From positions 2,170,001 to 2,234,000 of the forward strand of contig NZ_JAGIOE010000001.1 of assembly GCF_017876575.1 (NCBI RefSeq): a stretch of 64,000 nt of DNA, written 5' to 3'. The position numbers and the translations under genes are program-made. Origin of the DNA: Paeniglutamicibacter psychrophenolicus. GTDB lineage: Bacteria; Actinomycetota; Actinomycetes; Actinomycetales; Micrococcaceae. The notes beneath the pieces were generated by a model, which made no database searches, was not told the DNA's origin, and worked only from the letters and a program-made list of their open reading frames with translations. Within the stretch, counting starts at the first letter, position 1; each line of letters opens with the position of its first letter. Below, one piece after another: positions 53,117-62,800 of this stretch.

Positions 53117-53174
53117 CGACCGGGTCAGCTTCCTTCCTCCACCACGGTGGAGGCGGTGCGGACCCGGTCGTTTT
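53117..53174 (+). terminator. Terminator after guaB3
   Basis: CGACCGGGTC (53117-53126) pairs with GACCCGGTCG (53161-53170) followed by TTTT. An inner stem CCTCCACC/GGTGGAGG strengthens it. Confidence 0.9.
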
Positions 53175-53341
53175 GCGTCCCGGCACCCCGGCACCCCGGC
53201 AAAGGTCCGTCCCGGCAGGGATCGAGATCGGGCCAAACCCCGCTGCGCGCCGGGCCCGGGCCCGTGTACTGTACAAACCAGGCGCACACCATGCGCGCCG
53301 CACCCCCGAACACCGAACGCCGCCTCCCTCGAATCGATGCC

Positions 53342-53842
53342 ATGACCTTCTCCCAGACGACGCCCGCAAGCGACGACGCCCCAGAGATCACCACGCAGGA
53401 GCTGGTGGTCCTCGAACTGGCGACACCCACCCGGGAAGAAACCGTCGCGGTCCTGGCCGGCAAGCTGCTGGCAGCCGACCGGATCAAGGACCTGCCCGGC
53501 TTCCTGGCCGATGTCCACCGCCACGAACACCAGCTGGCCACCGGGCTCCCCGGCGGCATCGGGCTCGCCCACGCACGCAGCGATTTCGTTGCCGCACCCA
53601 GCATCGCCGTCGGCGTGATGGCCTACGGCAAGGGACTGGACTTCGGGGCCAAGGACGGCCCGGCGCACGTGGTGCTGCTGCTGGCCACCCCGGCCTCGAG
53701 CTACTCCGGGCACCTGATGATGCTCGCCGCGCTGGCCCGCTCGCTGGCCAAGGATTCGTTCCGCGAGTCCCTGCGCCGCGCCAACGACACCGGGGTCATC
53801 GCCGAACTGGTCAATTCCACCGTCGACTTCTCCACCGTCTGA
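53342..53842 (+). CDS. PTS EIIA (fructose/mannitol type) domain protein
   Basis: A protein of about 166 residues with the EIIA type-2 pattern: ELATPTREETVAVLAGKLLA, then VHRHEHQLATGLPGGIGLAH followed by ARSD, in which His of GLAH is the position phosphorylated by HPr, and VVLLLATPASSYSGHLMMLA. No IIB or IIC gene is nearby, so it may regulate rather than transport. The start is uncertain: ATG 53342 fits the domain, while ATG 53291 would add 17 residues. Neither has a clear ribosome site. A TACTGT box lies at 53267-53272. Confidence 0.85.
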   Translation: MTFSQTTPASDDAPEITTQELVVLELATPTREETVAVLAGKLLAADRIKDLPGFLADVHRHEHQLATGLPGGIGLAHARSDFVAAPSIAVGVMAYGKGLDFGAKDGPAHVVLLLATPASSYSGHLMMLAALARSLAKDSFRESLRRANDTGVIAELVNSTVDFSTV

Positions 53843-54110
53843 GGCTGGAGTGTCCCGTGCCGGCCGGGCCCGGCCCGGAGGCTCGACGCGAAGGGTGTAA
53901 TCCCGGCCACGTTGCCGTCCCCGGCGCCCGGACCGGGCAGCACCCGCCCGCGGTGCGGGTCCGAAGCCGGAACCCGCGCCCCACCGCACCCTGCGGCACC
54001 CGATGCCGCCCCAAGCCGTGCGCCCGATTGGCCAGCGGCCCGCGCGAACGCCCCGGAGTCGCATATGGTTCCATTGGCTCTTCGAGGCCCAACCGACGTA
54101 CGGTTGGAGT

Positions 54111-54962
54111 GTGCTGAAAACTGCCCTTAAACCCCGTTGGATCCTGGCCTTGGTCGGCGCCCTCGTTGTTGCCACCGGCTTCGTCCTGCTGAGCCAGTGG
54201 CAGTTCAACCGCTCGCAGACCGAAGCCCCGCCCCCGGTGACCACCACCGAGAAGGTCGTCCCGCTGACCAGCCACATCAAGCCGGTCAGCGAATTGATGG
54301 CCCGCGAGGCCGACCAGATGGTCTCCGCGACCGGCACCTTCCTGCCGGGCAAGCAGGTCCTGGTGAAGAACCGGATCGAGGACGGGAAGACCGGCTACTG
54401 GGTCGTCGCCGCCTTCAAGATCGCCGACGCGCCCGGCTCAAACACCATCCCGGTGGTGCGCGGTTGGCAGCCCGACGACGCGGCCCCCGCCCCGGCCCCG
54501 GCCGGCACCCTGGATCTCACCGGACGCCTGCTGCCCACCGAGGCCCCGATCTCCCAGGACGCCGGCCAGAACGCCTACGCCTCGCTGTCGGTGGCCGAGC
54601 TGATCAACGTGTGGGACGTGCCCTCCTACAGCGGCTTCGTTGTCGCCTCCACGGTGGCAGGGGCCGACGGCGCGGACCTTTCCGCCGCCGCCACCGGGCT
54701 CGTACCGGTGCACGTGGGCCCGCAGCCCCAGGAACGCCAGATCAACTGGCTGAACATCTTCTACGGCATCGAGTGGGTCGTCTTCGCCGGCTTCGCGGTC
54801 TTCCTCTGGTACCGGCTGGTGGCCGACGACTTCCGCCGGCAGCAGGAAGACATCGCCGACGCGGCGGCACTGGCCGCGGGCCTGGACCCTGCCACCGTGT
54901 ACCAACGCCAGATCCACCACGACCACCACCTGCTCGACTCCCAACCCAAGGACCAGTTGTGA
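54111..54962 (+). CDS. SURF1-family cytochrome oxidase assembly protein
   Basis: A 283-residue membrane protein with a helix at about 10-30 (WILALVGALVVATGFVLLSQ) followed by WQFNRSQTE, the SURF1 signature, and a second helix near the C-terminus (about 222-244, WLNIFYGIEWVVFAGFAVFL). The large outer loop contains TGYWVVAAFKI and VVRGW, also typical. SURF1 helps haem a insertion into cytochrome aa3 oxidase. GTG start; TACGGT ends 6 bases upstream. The His-rich tail (IHHDHHLLDSQP) is notable. It overlaps the next gene by four bases. Confidence 0.92.
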   Translation: MLKTALKPRWILALVGALVVATGFVLLSQWQFNRSQTEAPPPVTTTEKVVPLTSHIKPVSELMAREADQMVSATGTFLPGKQVLVKNRIEDGKTGYWVVAAFKIADAPGSNTIPVVRGWQPDDAAPAPAPAGTLDLTGRLLPTEAPISQDAGQNAYASLSVAELINVWDVPSYSGFVVASTVAGADGADLSAAATGLVPVHVGPQPQERQINWLNIFYGIEWVVFAGFAVFLWYRLVADDFRRQQEDIADAAALAAGLDPATVYQRQIHHDHHLLDSQPKDQL

Positions 54963-55423
54963 CCGAAGAAAACTCCGCCCCGAAGGTGCGCCGCTTTGCC
55001 GGCACCCCCGCCCAGATCCGTTCCGCCGCCACCTTCTACAAGGTCCTGGCCTACGCCACCGGCGTGATGCTGCTGCTGCTCTGCGCCGAAATGATCATCA
55101 AGTACTTCGCCGGCCTGGAGCTGTTCATCGGCGGCACCCTGCTCGATGGCAGCTCCAACGCCGTCTCCCTGGTCAACCGCGCCGACATCACCGAAGGCGT
55201 CAACGTCTCGCTGGCCATCTTGATCATCCACGGCTGGATGTACGTCGTCTACCTGCTGGCCGACTTCCGCCTGTGGTCGCTGATGCGCTGGCCCTTCAGC
55301 CGCTTCATCACCATCGCCCTGGGCGGCGTCGTGCCGCTGCTGTCCTTCTTCATGGAGAAGAAGGTCCACGGCGAGGTGGACCGCGAGCTGGCCTCGCACC
55401 CGCAGGCTGCCAAGCGGTACTGA
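54959..55423 (+). CDS. DUF3817-family integral membrane protein
   Basis: A 154-residue protein with three membrane helices (about 25-50, 83-103, 112-132). The family segments TFYKVLAYATGVMLLLLCAE, VSLAILIIHGWMYVVYLLAD and ITIALGGVVPLLSFFMEKKV are clear, with His in the IIHGW motif. In actinobacteria this family sits beside SURF1 and guaA; function unknown, perhaps respiratory. GTG start overlapping the SURF1 stop. A terminator hairpin follows. Confidence 0.9.
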   Translation: MTEENSAPKVRRFAGTPAQIRSAATFYKVLAYATGVMLLLLCAEMIIKYFAGLELFIGGTLLDGSSNAVSLVNRADITEGVNVSLAILIIHGWMYVVYLLADFRLWSLMRWPFSRFITIALGGVVPLLSFFMEKKVHGEVDRELASHPQAAKRY

Positions 55424-55454
55424 CCCACTGAACGGCCCGGCTGAACTGCCCCGG

Positions 55455-55498
55455 GGGCGGCCAACGCATGCGCATCGACGCATCCGTTGGCCGCCCTT
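55455..55498 (+). terminator. Terminator after the SURF1-DUF3817 pair
   Basis: GGGCGGCCAACG (55455-55466) pairs exactly with CGTTGGCCGCCC (55485-55496), followed by TT. Confidence 0.75.
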
Positions 55499-55577
55499 CG
55501 TGCCTTGCCCATCCACTTCCCCGCACATTGGGCCTCCGCGGCCGCGCGCCGGGCCCGGGCGGCGCAGACTGGGGTTC

Positions 55578-57500
55578 ATGACCACCACCGCGCCAACCGG
55601 CACCCCGAGGGGGCAGGCACACACCGACACCGCGATCCGGCAGCTTGCCGACGCGGTGCTGGCGGTGCGTGCCGCGCAGGAGCAGTTGGGGTCCGCTGAC
55701 CTGGATGCGGCCTCAGCCGCCCTGGTGCTGGGGCTGTACGAGCAGGGGAACCGGTCGATTGCCTACGGGCAGATGCACGCGGTGTTCACCGCCGACGCGC
55801 TCCAGGTCCACCGGCTGGACCCGGGCACCGCGGCGGAGATCGACGCCCTGGCAGCCAACCCGCGCGAGCTGTCCGACGGGAAAGCGAACGTGCCGGTGGA
55901 ACGGATGTGCCAGGGGATGGCCCCGCACCGGAACACGAATGAGTGGATGCAGGCCCACCTGCGGATCACCGAAGCGGAGTCCAAGCGCCGGCTCGGAGGT
56001 TCCCGGCTGCTCATCGCCCCGGATCCCGCGAAGTCCGTCGCCGATGATGGTGGCCGCCAGACACCGGTGTTTCCGGTCCTGGCGCAGGCGGCCGAAGCCG
56101 GACAATCGGATGTAGGGACACTGGCACAACTGGCCAAGAAGCTCTCCTCGATGCAGACGCGCATCGCACGGCACCCGGATGCCCGGCGGTTGGCCGCCGA
56201 CATCGAGGCCTCGGTCGCCGAAGCCGTCACCGGCGCGGAACCCAGGCACGGGTACAAGGCGCTGGCCGACTGGGGCTCCTTCCTCACCCGGAACGGGGCG
56301 CCGATCACCGATGCCCAGATCCGGGCCAAGCGCGGATTCTTCTACAAGGGACACCGCGATGGCTGCGACGAGTACCACCTGTCCTGCGACCCCGTGGATT
56401 CCGAGGCCATCAGGGCGTTCGGGGAGGCGTGGACCAACCCGCGCTCGAGCAAGCTGCCCCCGCCCTCGGTCTCGACCCGCGGCCCCGTCACCCGCCCCAC
56501 CACCAACGCCCCGACCAACACGGTAGGCGGCACCGCCGCCGACGAGTCAGGCACCTTCACCTCGGATCACGCCACCGAGACCAATGCCACCGAGACCGAT
56601 ACCACCGGGGCCAGCAGTGCCGGGACCCACACCCCCGGCACGGACACAACGCCTGGCAATGACCAGGGCCCGCGGTTGGTGATAGTCCCGGATCCCGGCG
56701 ACAGCACCACCAAGGACGCCACCCCTGGCGGTTTGGCACCAGCAGGAGCACCCGCCCCGGAGTGGGCACTGGCACCGGGCACCGACCCGGAACAGGCGCC
56801 GCGCTCGGAGTGGTCCTGCGGCCCGCCGGCGCCCGGCACCTCAGGCAACGAACCCGACTCCACCGAAGATCGGCAGGGGTGGGAAGACCGGGATTCGCGC
56901 ACCGCCCCGCAATTGCTGCTCGACGGGCTCATCGCCGCGATCACCGGTGCCCTGAACGGCACCGGGGTCCCGGACTCCGGAGGCCTGCCGGTCAAGATCG
57001 GGGTGCTGATCGGCTACCGCAGCCTGCTGGGCCAATGCGAAGACGCCGGGATCACCGCCCACGGCAAGCCCATCTCGGCGGCGAACATCCGCCGCTTGGC
57101 CTGCGACGCCGACCTGCTGCCGGCGCTGCTCGGATCCGCCGGGGAAATATTGGATCTGGGCCGGACCGTGCGCGGATTCACCCCGGCGCAGCGCCGGGCC
57201 ATCGCCATCCGCGACCGCGGCTGCGTGGTCCCGGGCTGCCACCGCCCCGCCTCCACCAATGAGTACCACCACGTCAAGCCGTGGCAGGAGGGCGGAGTGA
57301 CCAGCGTCGACAACGGCGCAAATATCTGCCAGCACCACCACCTGATGATCCATGCCGGGCTGATCACGCTGAAGATGATCAACGGCATTCCCTACGTCGT
57401 CGGCCGCGCGGGCCAGCCCCGCGGGGACCCGGAACGCAACCTCTACTGGCACCCCGAGCTGCGCACCGCCGGCTACACCCCACCGATGTTCACCGACTAG
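55578..57500 (+). CDS. DUF222 / HNH endonuclease-domain protein
   Basis: A 640-residue protein of a family present in many copies in Arthrobacter-like genomes. The N-terminal DUF222 region covers about 15-270. A long Thr/Pro/Gly-rich spacer (about 300-440) is unusually large. The C-terminal HNH domain lies at about 540-595: RAIAIRDRGCVVPGCHRPAS, EYHHVKPWQEGGVTSVDNGA and NICQHHHLMIHAG contain the His-His, Asn and His of the ββα-metal fold, plus the Cys pair that supports it. Probably a metal-dependent nuclease of unknown target; some relatives are thought mobile or selfish. The ATG at 55578 lies 7 bases after CAGACT. Confidence 0.88.
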   Translation: MTTTAPTGTPRGQAHTDTAIRQLADAVLAVRAAQEQLGSADLDAASAALVLGLYEQGNRSIAYGQMHAVFTADALQVHRLDPGTAAEIDALAANPRELSDGKANVPVERMCQGMAPHRNTNEWMQAHLRITEAESKRRLGGSRLLIAPDPAKSVADDGGRQTPVFPVLAQAAEAGQSDVGTLAQLAKKLSSMQTRIARHPDARRLAADIEASVAEAVTGAEPRHGYKALADWGSFLTRNGAPITDAQIRAKRGFFYKGHRDGCDEYHLSCDPVDSEAIRAFGEAWTNPRSSKLPPPSVSTRGPVTRPTTNAPTNTVGGTAADESGTFTSDHATETNATETDTTGASSAGTHTPGTDTTPGNDQGPRLVIVPDPGDSTTKDATPGGLAPAGAPAPEWALAPGTDPEQAPRSEWSCGPPAPGTSGNEPDSTEDRQGWEDRDSRTAPQLLLDGLIAAITGALNGTGVPDSGGLPVKIGVLIGYRSLLGQCEDAGITAHGKPISAANIRRLACDADLLPALLGSAGEILDLGRTVRGFTPAQRRAIAIRDRGCVVPGCHRPASTNEYHHVKPWQEGGVTSVDNGANICQHHHLMIHAGLITLKMINGIPYVVGRAGQPRGDPERNLYWHPELRTAGYTPPMFTD

Positions 57501-57534
57501 CCATCCCGCTGCGTTCCCGCCTAGGGTCGATGTC

Positions 57535-57903
57535 GTGGATATCGAATTGAGCAGGTTTCGGGTGCTGCCCGGCAAGATGGACGTTGTCGAGGCGTGGCTG
57601 GCGTTCCTGAACGAGAACATGGACGCCGTCCTGCAGACCCTCGAAGGGGAGCGGATGGTGGTGGAGACGATCTTCCACGAGCAACTCGCCGGAGTCGACT
57701 ACCTGTACTGGTTCAGCATCCAGGTCCCCGGCGGGATCGACGTGCGGGACTCGGGCCACTGGATCGATGCCAAGCACCTGGAATACTGGCGCGAGTGCAT
57801 CGACCCGTCATACCCGCACGTGGACCTGGCCCCGAAAGTGGCGATGCTCCCGGCACGCGTGCGCACCGGCTTGGAATCCGCCGCAGGTGAAGCGAGAGAA
57901 TGA
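57535..57903 (+). CDS. DUF6176-like small protein
   Basis: A 122-residue protein starting MDIELSRFRVLPGKMDVVEA, with MVVETIFHEQLAGVDYLYWF and HWIDAKHLEYWRECIDPSYP. It resembles small alpha/beta ferredoxin-like-fold proteins annotated DUF6176; function unknown. GTG start at 57535; TAGGGT (57522-57527) ends 7 bases upstream without a ribosome site, so probably leaderless. It lies 34 bases after the HNH gene and 108 before guaA. Confidence 0.75.
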   Translation: MDIELSRFRVLPGKMDVVEAWLAFLNENMDAVLQTLEGERMVVETIFHEQLAGVDYLYWFSIQVPGGIDVRDSGHWIDAKHLEYWRECIDPSYPHVDLAPKVAMLPARVRTGLESAAGEARE

Positions 57904-58011
57904 CGCCAGGGCGTCGTGCGGGCCGCACTGTGACGGGGCCCCGCGTAGCGTGCGTCACTCCCGGCCGGTTGAAGATGCAAGCAGGCTCTCCGGGCGGCTA
58001 AGCTTAGGCGC

Positions 58012-59598
58012 GTGACCAACACTCCCAGCACCCCAGAGCAACAGCCGGTTCTGGTCGTCGATTACGGGGCCCAGTACGCACAGCTGATTGCTCGGCGTGT
58101 ACGCGAAGCCAACGTGTATTCGGAGATCGTCCCGCATACCTTCACCACCGAACAGATTCTCGCCAAGAACCCGGCGGCAATCATCCTCTCCGGAGGTCCC
58201 TCGAGCGTTTACGCCGACGGTGCCCCGAGTGTCGGTGCCGACCTTTTTGAGGCAGGTGTCCCGGTTCTGGGCATCTGCTACGGCTTCCAGGCCATGGCCA
58301 ACGCGCTGGGCGGAACCGTCGCCGAGACGGGCCTGCGCGAATACGGCGCCACCGATGCCACCGTTTCAGGGGCGGCCCGCTCCATCCTTGCCGGTATGCC
58401 GGAAAACCAGAACGTCTGGATGAGCCACGGCGACTCCGTCTCCAAGGCCCCCGAGGGCTTCGAGGTCCTGGCCACCACCGCCGGCGCACCGGTTGCCGCG
58501 TTCGCCAACGAGGCCAAGCGCCTCTACGGCGTGCAGTGGCACCCCGAGGTCAAGCACTCGGACCACGGCCAGCAGGTCCTGGAGAACTTCCTGTACAACG
58601 GCGCGGGCCTGACCCCGTCGTGGACCGCAGCGAACATCCTGGACGAGCAGGTCGACAAGATCCGCGAGCAGGTCGGTACCGGCCGTGCCATCTGCGGTCT
58701 GTCCGGCGGAGTTGACTCCGCCGTGGCCGCCGCCCTGGTGCAGCGCGCCATCGGCGACCAGCTCACCTGCGTGTTCGTCAACCACGGGCTGCTGCGCGAG
58801 GGCGAAGCCGAACAGGTCGAAACCGACTTCGTCGCCGCCACCGGTGCCAAGCTCTACATCGCCGACGAGCGCGAGCGCTTCCTCACCGCGCTGGACGGGG
58901 TCACCGACCCGGAAACCAAGCGCAAGATCATCGGCCGCGAGTTCATCCGCGCCTTCGAGGCCGCCGAGACCGCGATCCTCTCCGAGGCAGCCGACTCCGG
59001 TCAGCCCGTGAAGTTCCTGGTCCAGGGCACCCTGTACCCGGACGTCGTGGAATCCGGCGGCGGCGAGGGCGCCAGCAACATCAAGAGCCACCACAACGTC
59101 GGTGGCCTTCCCGAGGACCTGGACTTCGAGCTGGTCGAGCCGCTGCGCGCGCTCTTCAAGGACGAGGTCCGTGCCGTGGGCAAGCAGCTTGGCCTGCCGG
59201 CCGAGATCGTCATGCGCCAGCCGTTCCCCGGCCCGGGCCTCGGCATCCGCATCATCGGTGCGGTCAACGAGGAACGCCTGGAACTGCTGCGCAAGGCCGA
59301 CGCCATCGCGCGCGCCGAGCTGACCGCCGCCGGACTGGACGAGGAAGTCTGGCAGATGCCGGTCGTCCTGCTGGCCGACGTGCGCTCCGTGGGCGTGCAG
59401 GGCGACCACCGCACCTACGGCCACCCGATCGTGCTGCGCCCGGTGTCCAGTGAGGACGCGATGACCGCAGACTGGTCGCGCCTGCCCTACGACCTGCTGG
59501 CGAAGATCTCCAACCGGATCACCAACGAGGTCGACGGGGTCAACCGCGTGGTGCTGGACGTCACGTCCAAGCCGCCGGGAACCATCGAATGGGAGTAA
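58012..59598 (+). CDS. guaA: GMP synthase (glutamine-hydrolysing)
   Basis: A 528-residue enzyme converting XMP to GMP. The N-terminal glutamine amidotransferase has Cys in [11 protein letters not shown] (Cys at about residue 89) and the His-x-Glu of [13 protein letters not shown]. The ATP-pyrophosphatase motif is [18 protein letters not shown] (about 229-246). The C-terminal dimerisation domain ends [19 protein letters not shown]. Completes the guaB, guaB3, guaA set in this window. GTG start; TAAGCT (57999-58004) ends 7 bases before it, fitting a leaderless message. Followed by a perfect 12-bp terminator stem. Confidence 0.98.
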   Translation: MTNTPSTPEQQPVLVVDYGAQYAQLIARRVREANVYSEIVPHTFTTEQILAKNPAAIILSGGPSSVYADGAPSVGADLFEAGVPVLGICYGFQAMANALGGTVAETGLREYGATDATVSGAARSILAGMPENQNVWMSHGDSVSKAPEGFEVLATTAGAPVAAFANEAKRLYGVQWHPEVKHSDHGQQVLENFLYNGAGLTPSWTAANILDEQVDKIREQVGTGRAICGLSGGVDSAVAAALVQRAIGDQLTCVFVNHGLLREGEAEQVETDFVAATGAKLYIADERERFLTALDGVTDPETKRKIIGREFIRAFEAAETAILSEAADSGQPVKFLVQGTLYPDVVESGGGEGASNIKSHHNVGGLPEDLDFELVEPLRALFKDEVRAVGKQLGLPAEIVMRQPFPGPGLGIRIIGAVNEERLELLRKADAIARAELTAAGLDEEVWQMPVVLLADVRSVGVQGDHRTYGHPIVLRPVSSEDAMTADWSRLPYDLLAKISNRITNEVDGVNRVVLDVTSKPPGTIEWE

Positions 59599-59628
59599 GC
59601 CCCACGGCGTAAGCGCGCCGACGGGAAT

Positions 59629-59665
59629 GTTCAGGGGGAGGCCTACGCCAGGTCTCCCCCTGAAC
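59629..59665 (+). terminator. Terminator hairpin after guaA
   Basis: GTTCAGGGGGAG (59629-59640) pairs exactly with CTCCCCCTGAAC (59654-59665) around a 13-base loop. No long U-tract. Confidence 0.8.
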
Positions 59666-59834
59666 TGTATGCGCAGGTGCCCCGGCGCCCTGCGCGGCAA
59701 CGGGGCCGGTGCGAACGTGTTTCGGTTCGGCACCGGGGCCCCGTTTTGCACTAGGTTGGTAAGGGCTGGCTGTATCCGTGCGGCAATGCGCCACGCGGCC
59801 GCGGCCGCATTCGCAGCAGAGGTGAAGGGACGGT

Positions 59835-62800
59835 ATGGTGACAGAGCACCAGCAACACACAGATGAATTGGTCTCCACGTGGGTTGACTCCCTGGGCCCC
59901 GGGGTGGGGACCGACACGCTGCTGCGTTTCGCCCCCTCGGTGTCCAACAGCATCGACATCACCCACGCCCACCCCTCGGGGCTGGCCCAGTTCCTGGCCG
60001 GACGACGCACCCGGCTCTCCACGCTGCTGCGTGACTCCGACCAATACGACTCGGCCCGCCGCACCGCCGACGCCCTGCGCGGGAAGATCCGCGAGCTCTG
60101 GGACGAGCGCGGCATCGACGTCGGATACCTCTCCGCCGGCCAGGCCAACTGGCGCGCCGTGCACGAGGGCCGCAGCGAACAATTCAACGCCCCGATCATG
60201 CTCGGGCGCATCGTGCTCTCGGTGCGCGAGGACCAGGACGACTTCGAGATCCAGCTGATGGGCCGGGCCGAGTTCTCGCCCGCCCTGCTGCGCTACTTCA
60301 AGCGCCAGCACCAGGTGGACATCGACGTCGAGGGAATCAACGCCGCCGCCTACTCGATCGCCCGCTTCGACCCGACCCGCGCCATGGACGCGCTGCGTTC
60401 GCAGGTTGCCGACGTCTCCGGCATGGTCATCGCCCACCGCCTGCTGATTTCCACCTTCGCCGACCTGGCCGATCCGGCCGACCCCGGCACCATCAACGTG
60501 CAGCACCCGGTGCTGGCCCGGCTCTTCGACGCGGAAATCAACCGCACCGATGATTCCGCGCACGTCCCCGGCCCGGCGGCCCCCGGCGCCAAGGCCGGCC
60601 AGCCCGCCACCCGCCCCCGCCGCACCAGCGACCAGCGCGACCCGGCCGACGAGCTCCTGCTGCTGGATGCCGACGAATCCCAGCAGGCGGCCCTTGACCT
60701 CATCGAGGCCGGCGAATCGGTGGCCATCAGCGCCCCGGCCGGCAGCGGGCAGACCCAGACGGCGCTCAACGCCGCCGCGGTGCTCGCCGCGGCGGGCAAG
60801 CGCGTGCTGGTGGTGGCCGAGCGCCGCTCCAGCGCCGAGGAATTCGTGTCCCGCTTCGCCGAGCTGGATTTGGCCGGCACCGCGCTGCTGCTTTCCCCGG
60901 AGGACGACCCCGATGCGCTGCGCAACCTGCTGACCCGGGCGATCCTGCGAAACGAGCGCGCGACCGAACCATCGCTGGGCAAGCTGCACGCCGCGCTGCG
61001 CGACCACCGCCACGCCCTGCTGGAGCACGTGCACTCGCTGCACTCGACCCGCGCCCGCTGGGGCTGCTCCCCGTACCGGGCCATGCAGGAACTGGCCCGG
61101 CTCACCTCGCTGTCCCCGGCCCCTGCCACCACGGTGCGCCTGAAGCGCTCGGTGCTCGACTCGATCACCGACCGCACCGCCACCACCGCCAAGCTCACGC
61201 GTGCCGCCGAGCTCGGCGCGTTCGTGCGCGCCTCGGCCTCCAGCCCCTGGTACGGGGCACGCCTGCGCAACAAGCGCGACACCGACACCGCCCTTGACCT
61301 GGTCACCGGCCTGCAGCGGGACCTGCCGATCCTGCGCGACCACATGCTCAAGGTCGCCGCGCACTCCGAGATCCGCCTGGCCGACTCCTACAACAAGTGG
61401 GGCGAGCAGCTGGACCTGCTGGTTGCGGTGCGCGGCTCGCTGGACAAGTTCGAGTCCGACATCTTCGACAAGTCCGTCGAGGACCTGATCTCCGCCACCG
61501 CCTCGTCGTCCTGGCGCCGGGAACGCGGCATCGAGATGAGCTCGATGACCCGCTCGCGGCTGCGCAAGGTCGCCAAGGACTATGTGCGCCCCGGCGTGCA
61601 CGTCTCGGACCTGCAATCCGCGCTCGAGGCCGTGCAGGAACAGCACCTGGCCTGGCACCACCACGCCACCAGCCAGCGCCACCCGATGGTCCCGGCCGGG
61701 CTGCTTGACGTCAACGCCGGCTACCAGGACGCCGGTGCGCGCCTGGACAAGCTGGCCACGCTGCTGCCCGCCGCGGCCGGTGCCAATCTGCGCGACGAAT
61801 CCATCACCACGCTGCTGGAGCGCATGGGCAGGCTGCTCGAGCACCAGGGCGAGCTGGCCCAATTGCCCGAACGCACCCTGATCACCGAGCAGCTGGCCGA
61901 ACACGGCCTGGGCGAGCTGATGGACGACTTCCGGGCACGCAACGTCACGCCCGACGCCGTGCCCGCTGAACTGGATTTGGCCTGGTGGCAGTCCGCGCTC
62001 GAGGCCATGATCTCCGGCGACGACTTCCTGGCCATGAACGACGGGGAGAAGCTGCGCCGGCTCGAGGCCGAATACCGGCTGGCCGACTCCGCGCACGTTG
62101 CCTCCGGGGCCTCGCGGCTGCGCTGGGCCCTGACCAAGAACTGGAAGGCGGCGCTGGCCGACCACCGCGCGGCCTCGCGCGAGCTGCGCGCCATGCTCAA
62201 GGACGGGGAACCGGCGATCGCCGACCTCGCCGCCTTGGGAGACGAGCTGCTGAACTCGCTGTGCCCGGTGTGGGTCGGCTCCCCGCTGCTGATCCCCGCC
62301 ACCGTCCCGGCGCAGATGGAATTCGACGCGGTGATCCTGCTCGATGCGGACTCGCTGTCGCTGCGTTCGGTGCTCGGCTCGATCTCCCGCTCCAAGCAGG
62401 TCATCGCGTTCGGCGACACCATGATGGGCGCCCCGAACCCGTTCGAGGTTTCCGTGGACCCCACCGCGCACGCACGCATCGAACCGGCCCCGATCTCCGC
62501 GATGGAATCCCTGCAGGCGGTGCTGCCGCTGTGCCGGCTGGCCACCGCCTACCGGGGGATCGACGAGGGACTGACCGAGTCGCTTTCGCACGACTTCTAC
62601 GAGGACTCGCTCTCCCGGCTGCCCGCCGCCCGCTCGCTGGGTGCCGGCACCCCGGCGCTGAAGGCCGAGTACGTGATGGACGGCACCGGGTCCCTGGGCG
62701 CCGACGGAGAATCGGTGGAGACCACCGTCGCCGAGGTCCAGCGCGTCGTGGACCTGGTCTTCACGCACCTGGCGCGGCGCGGCGAGCAGACCCTGGCCGT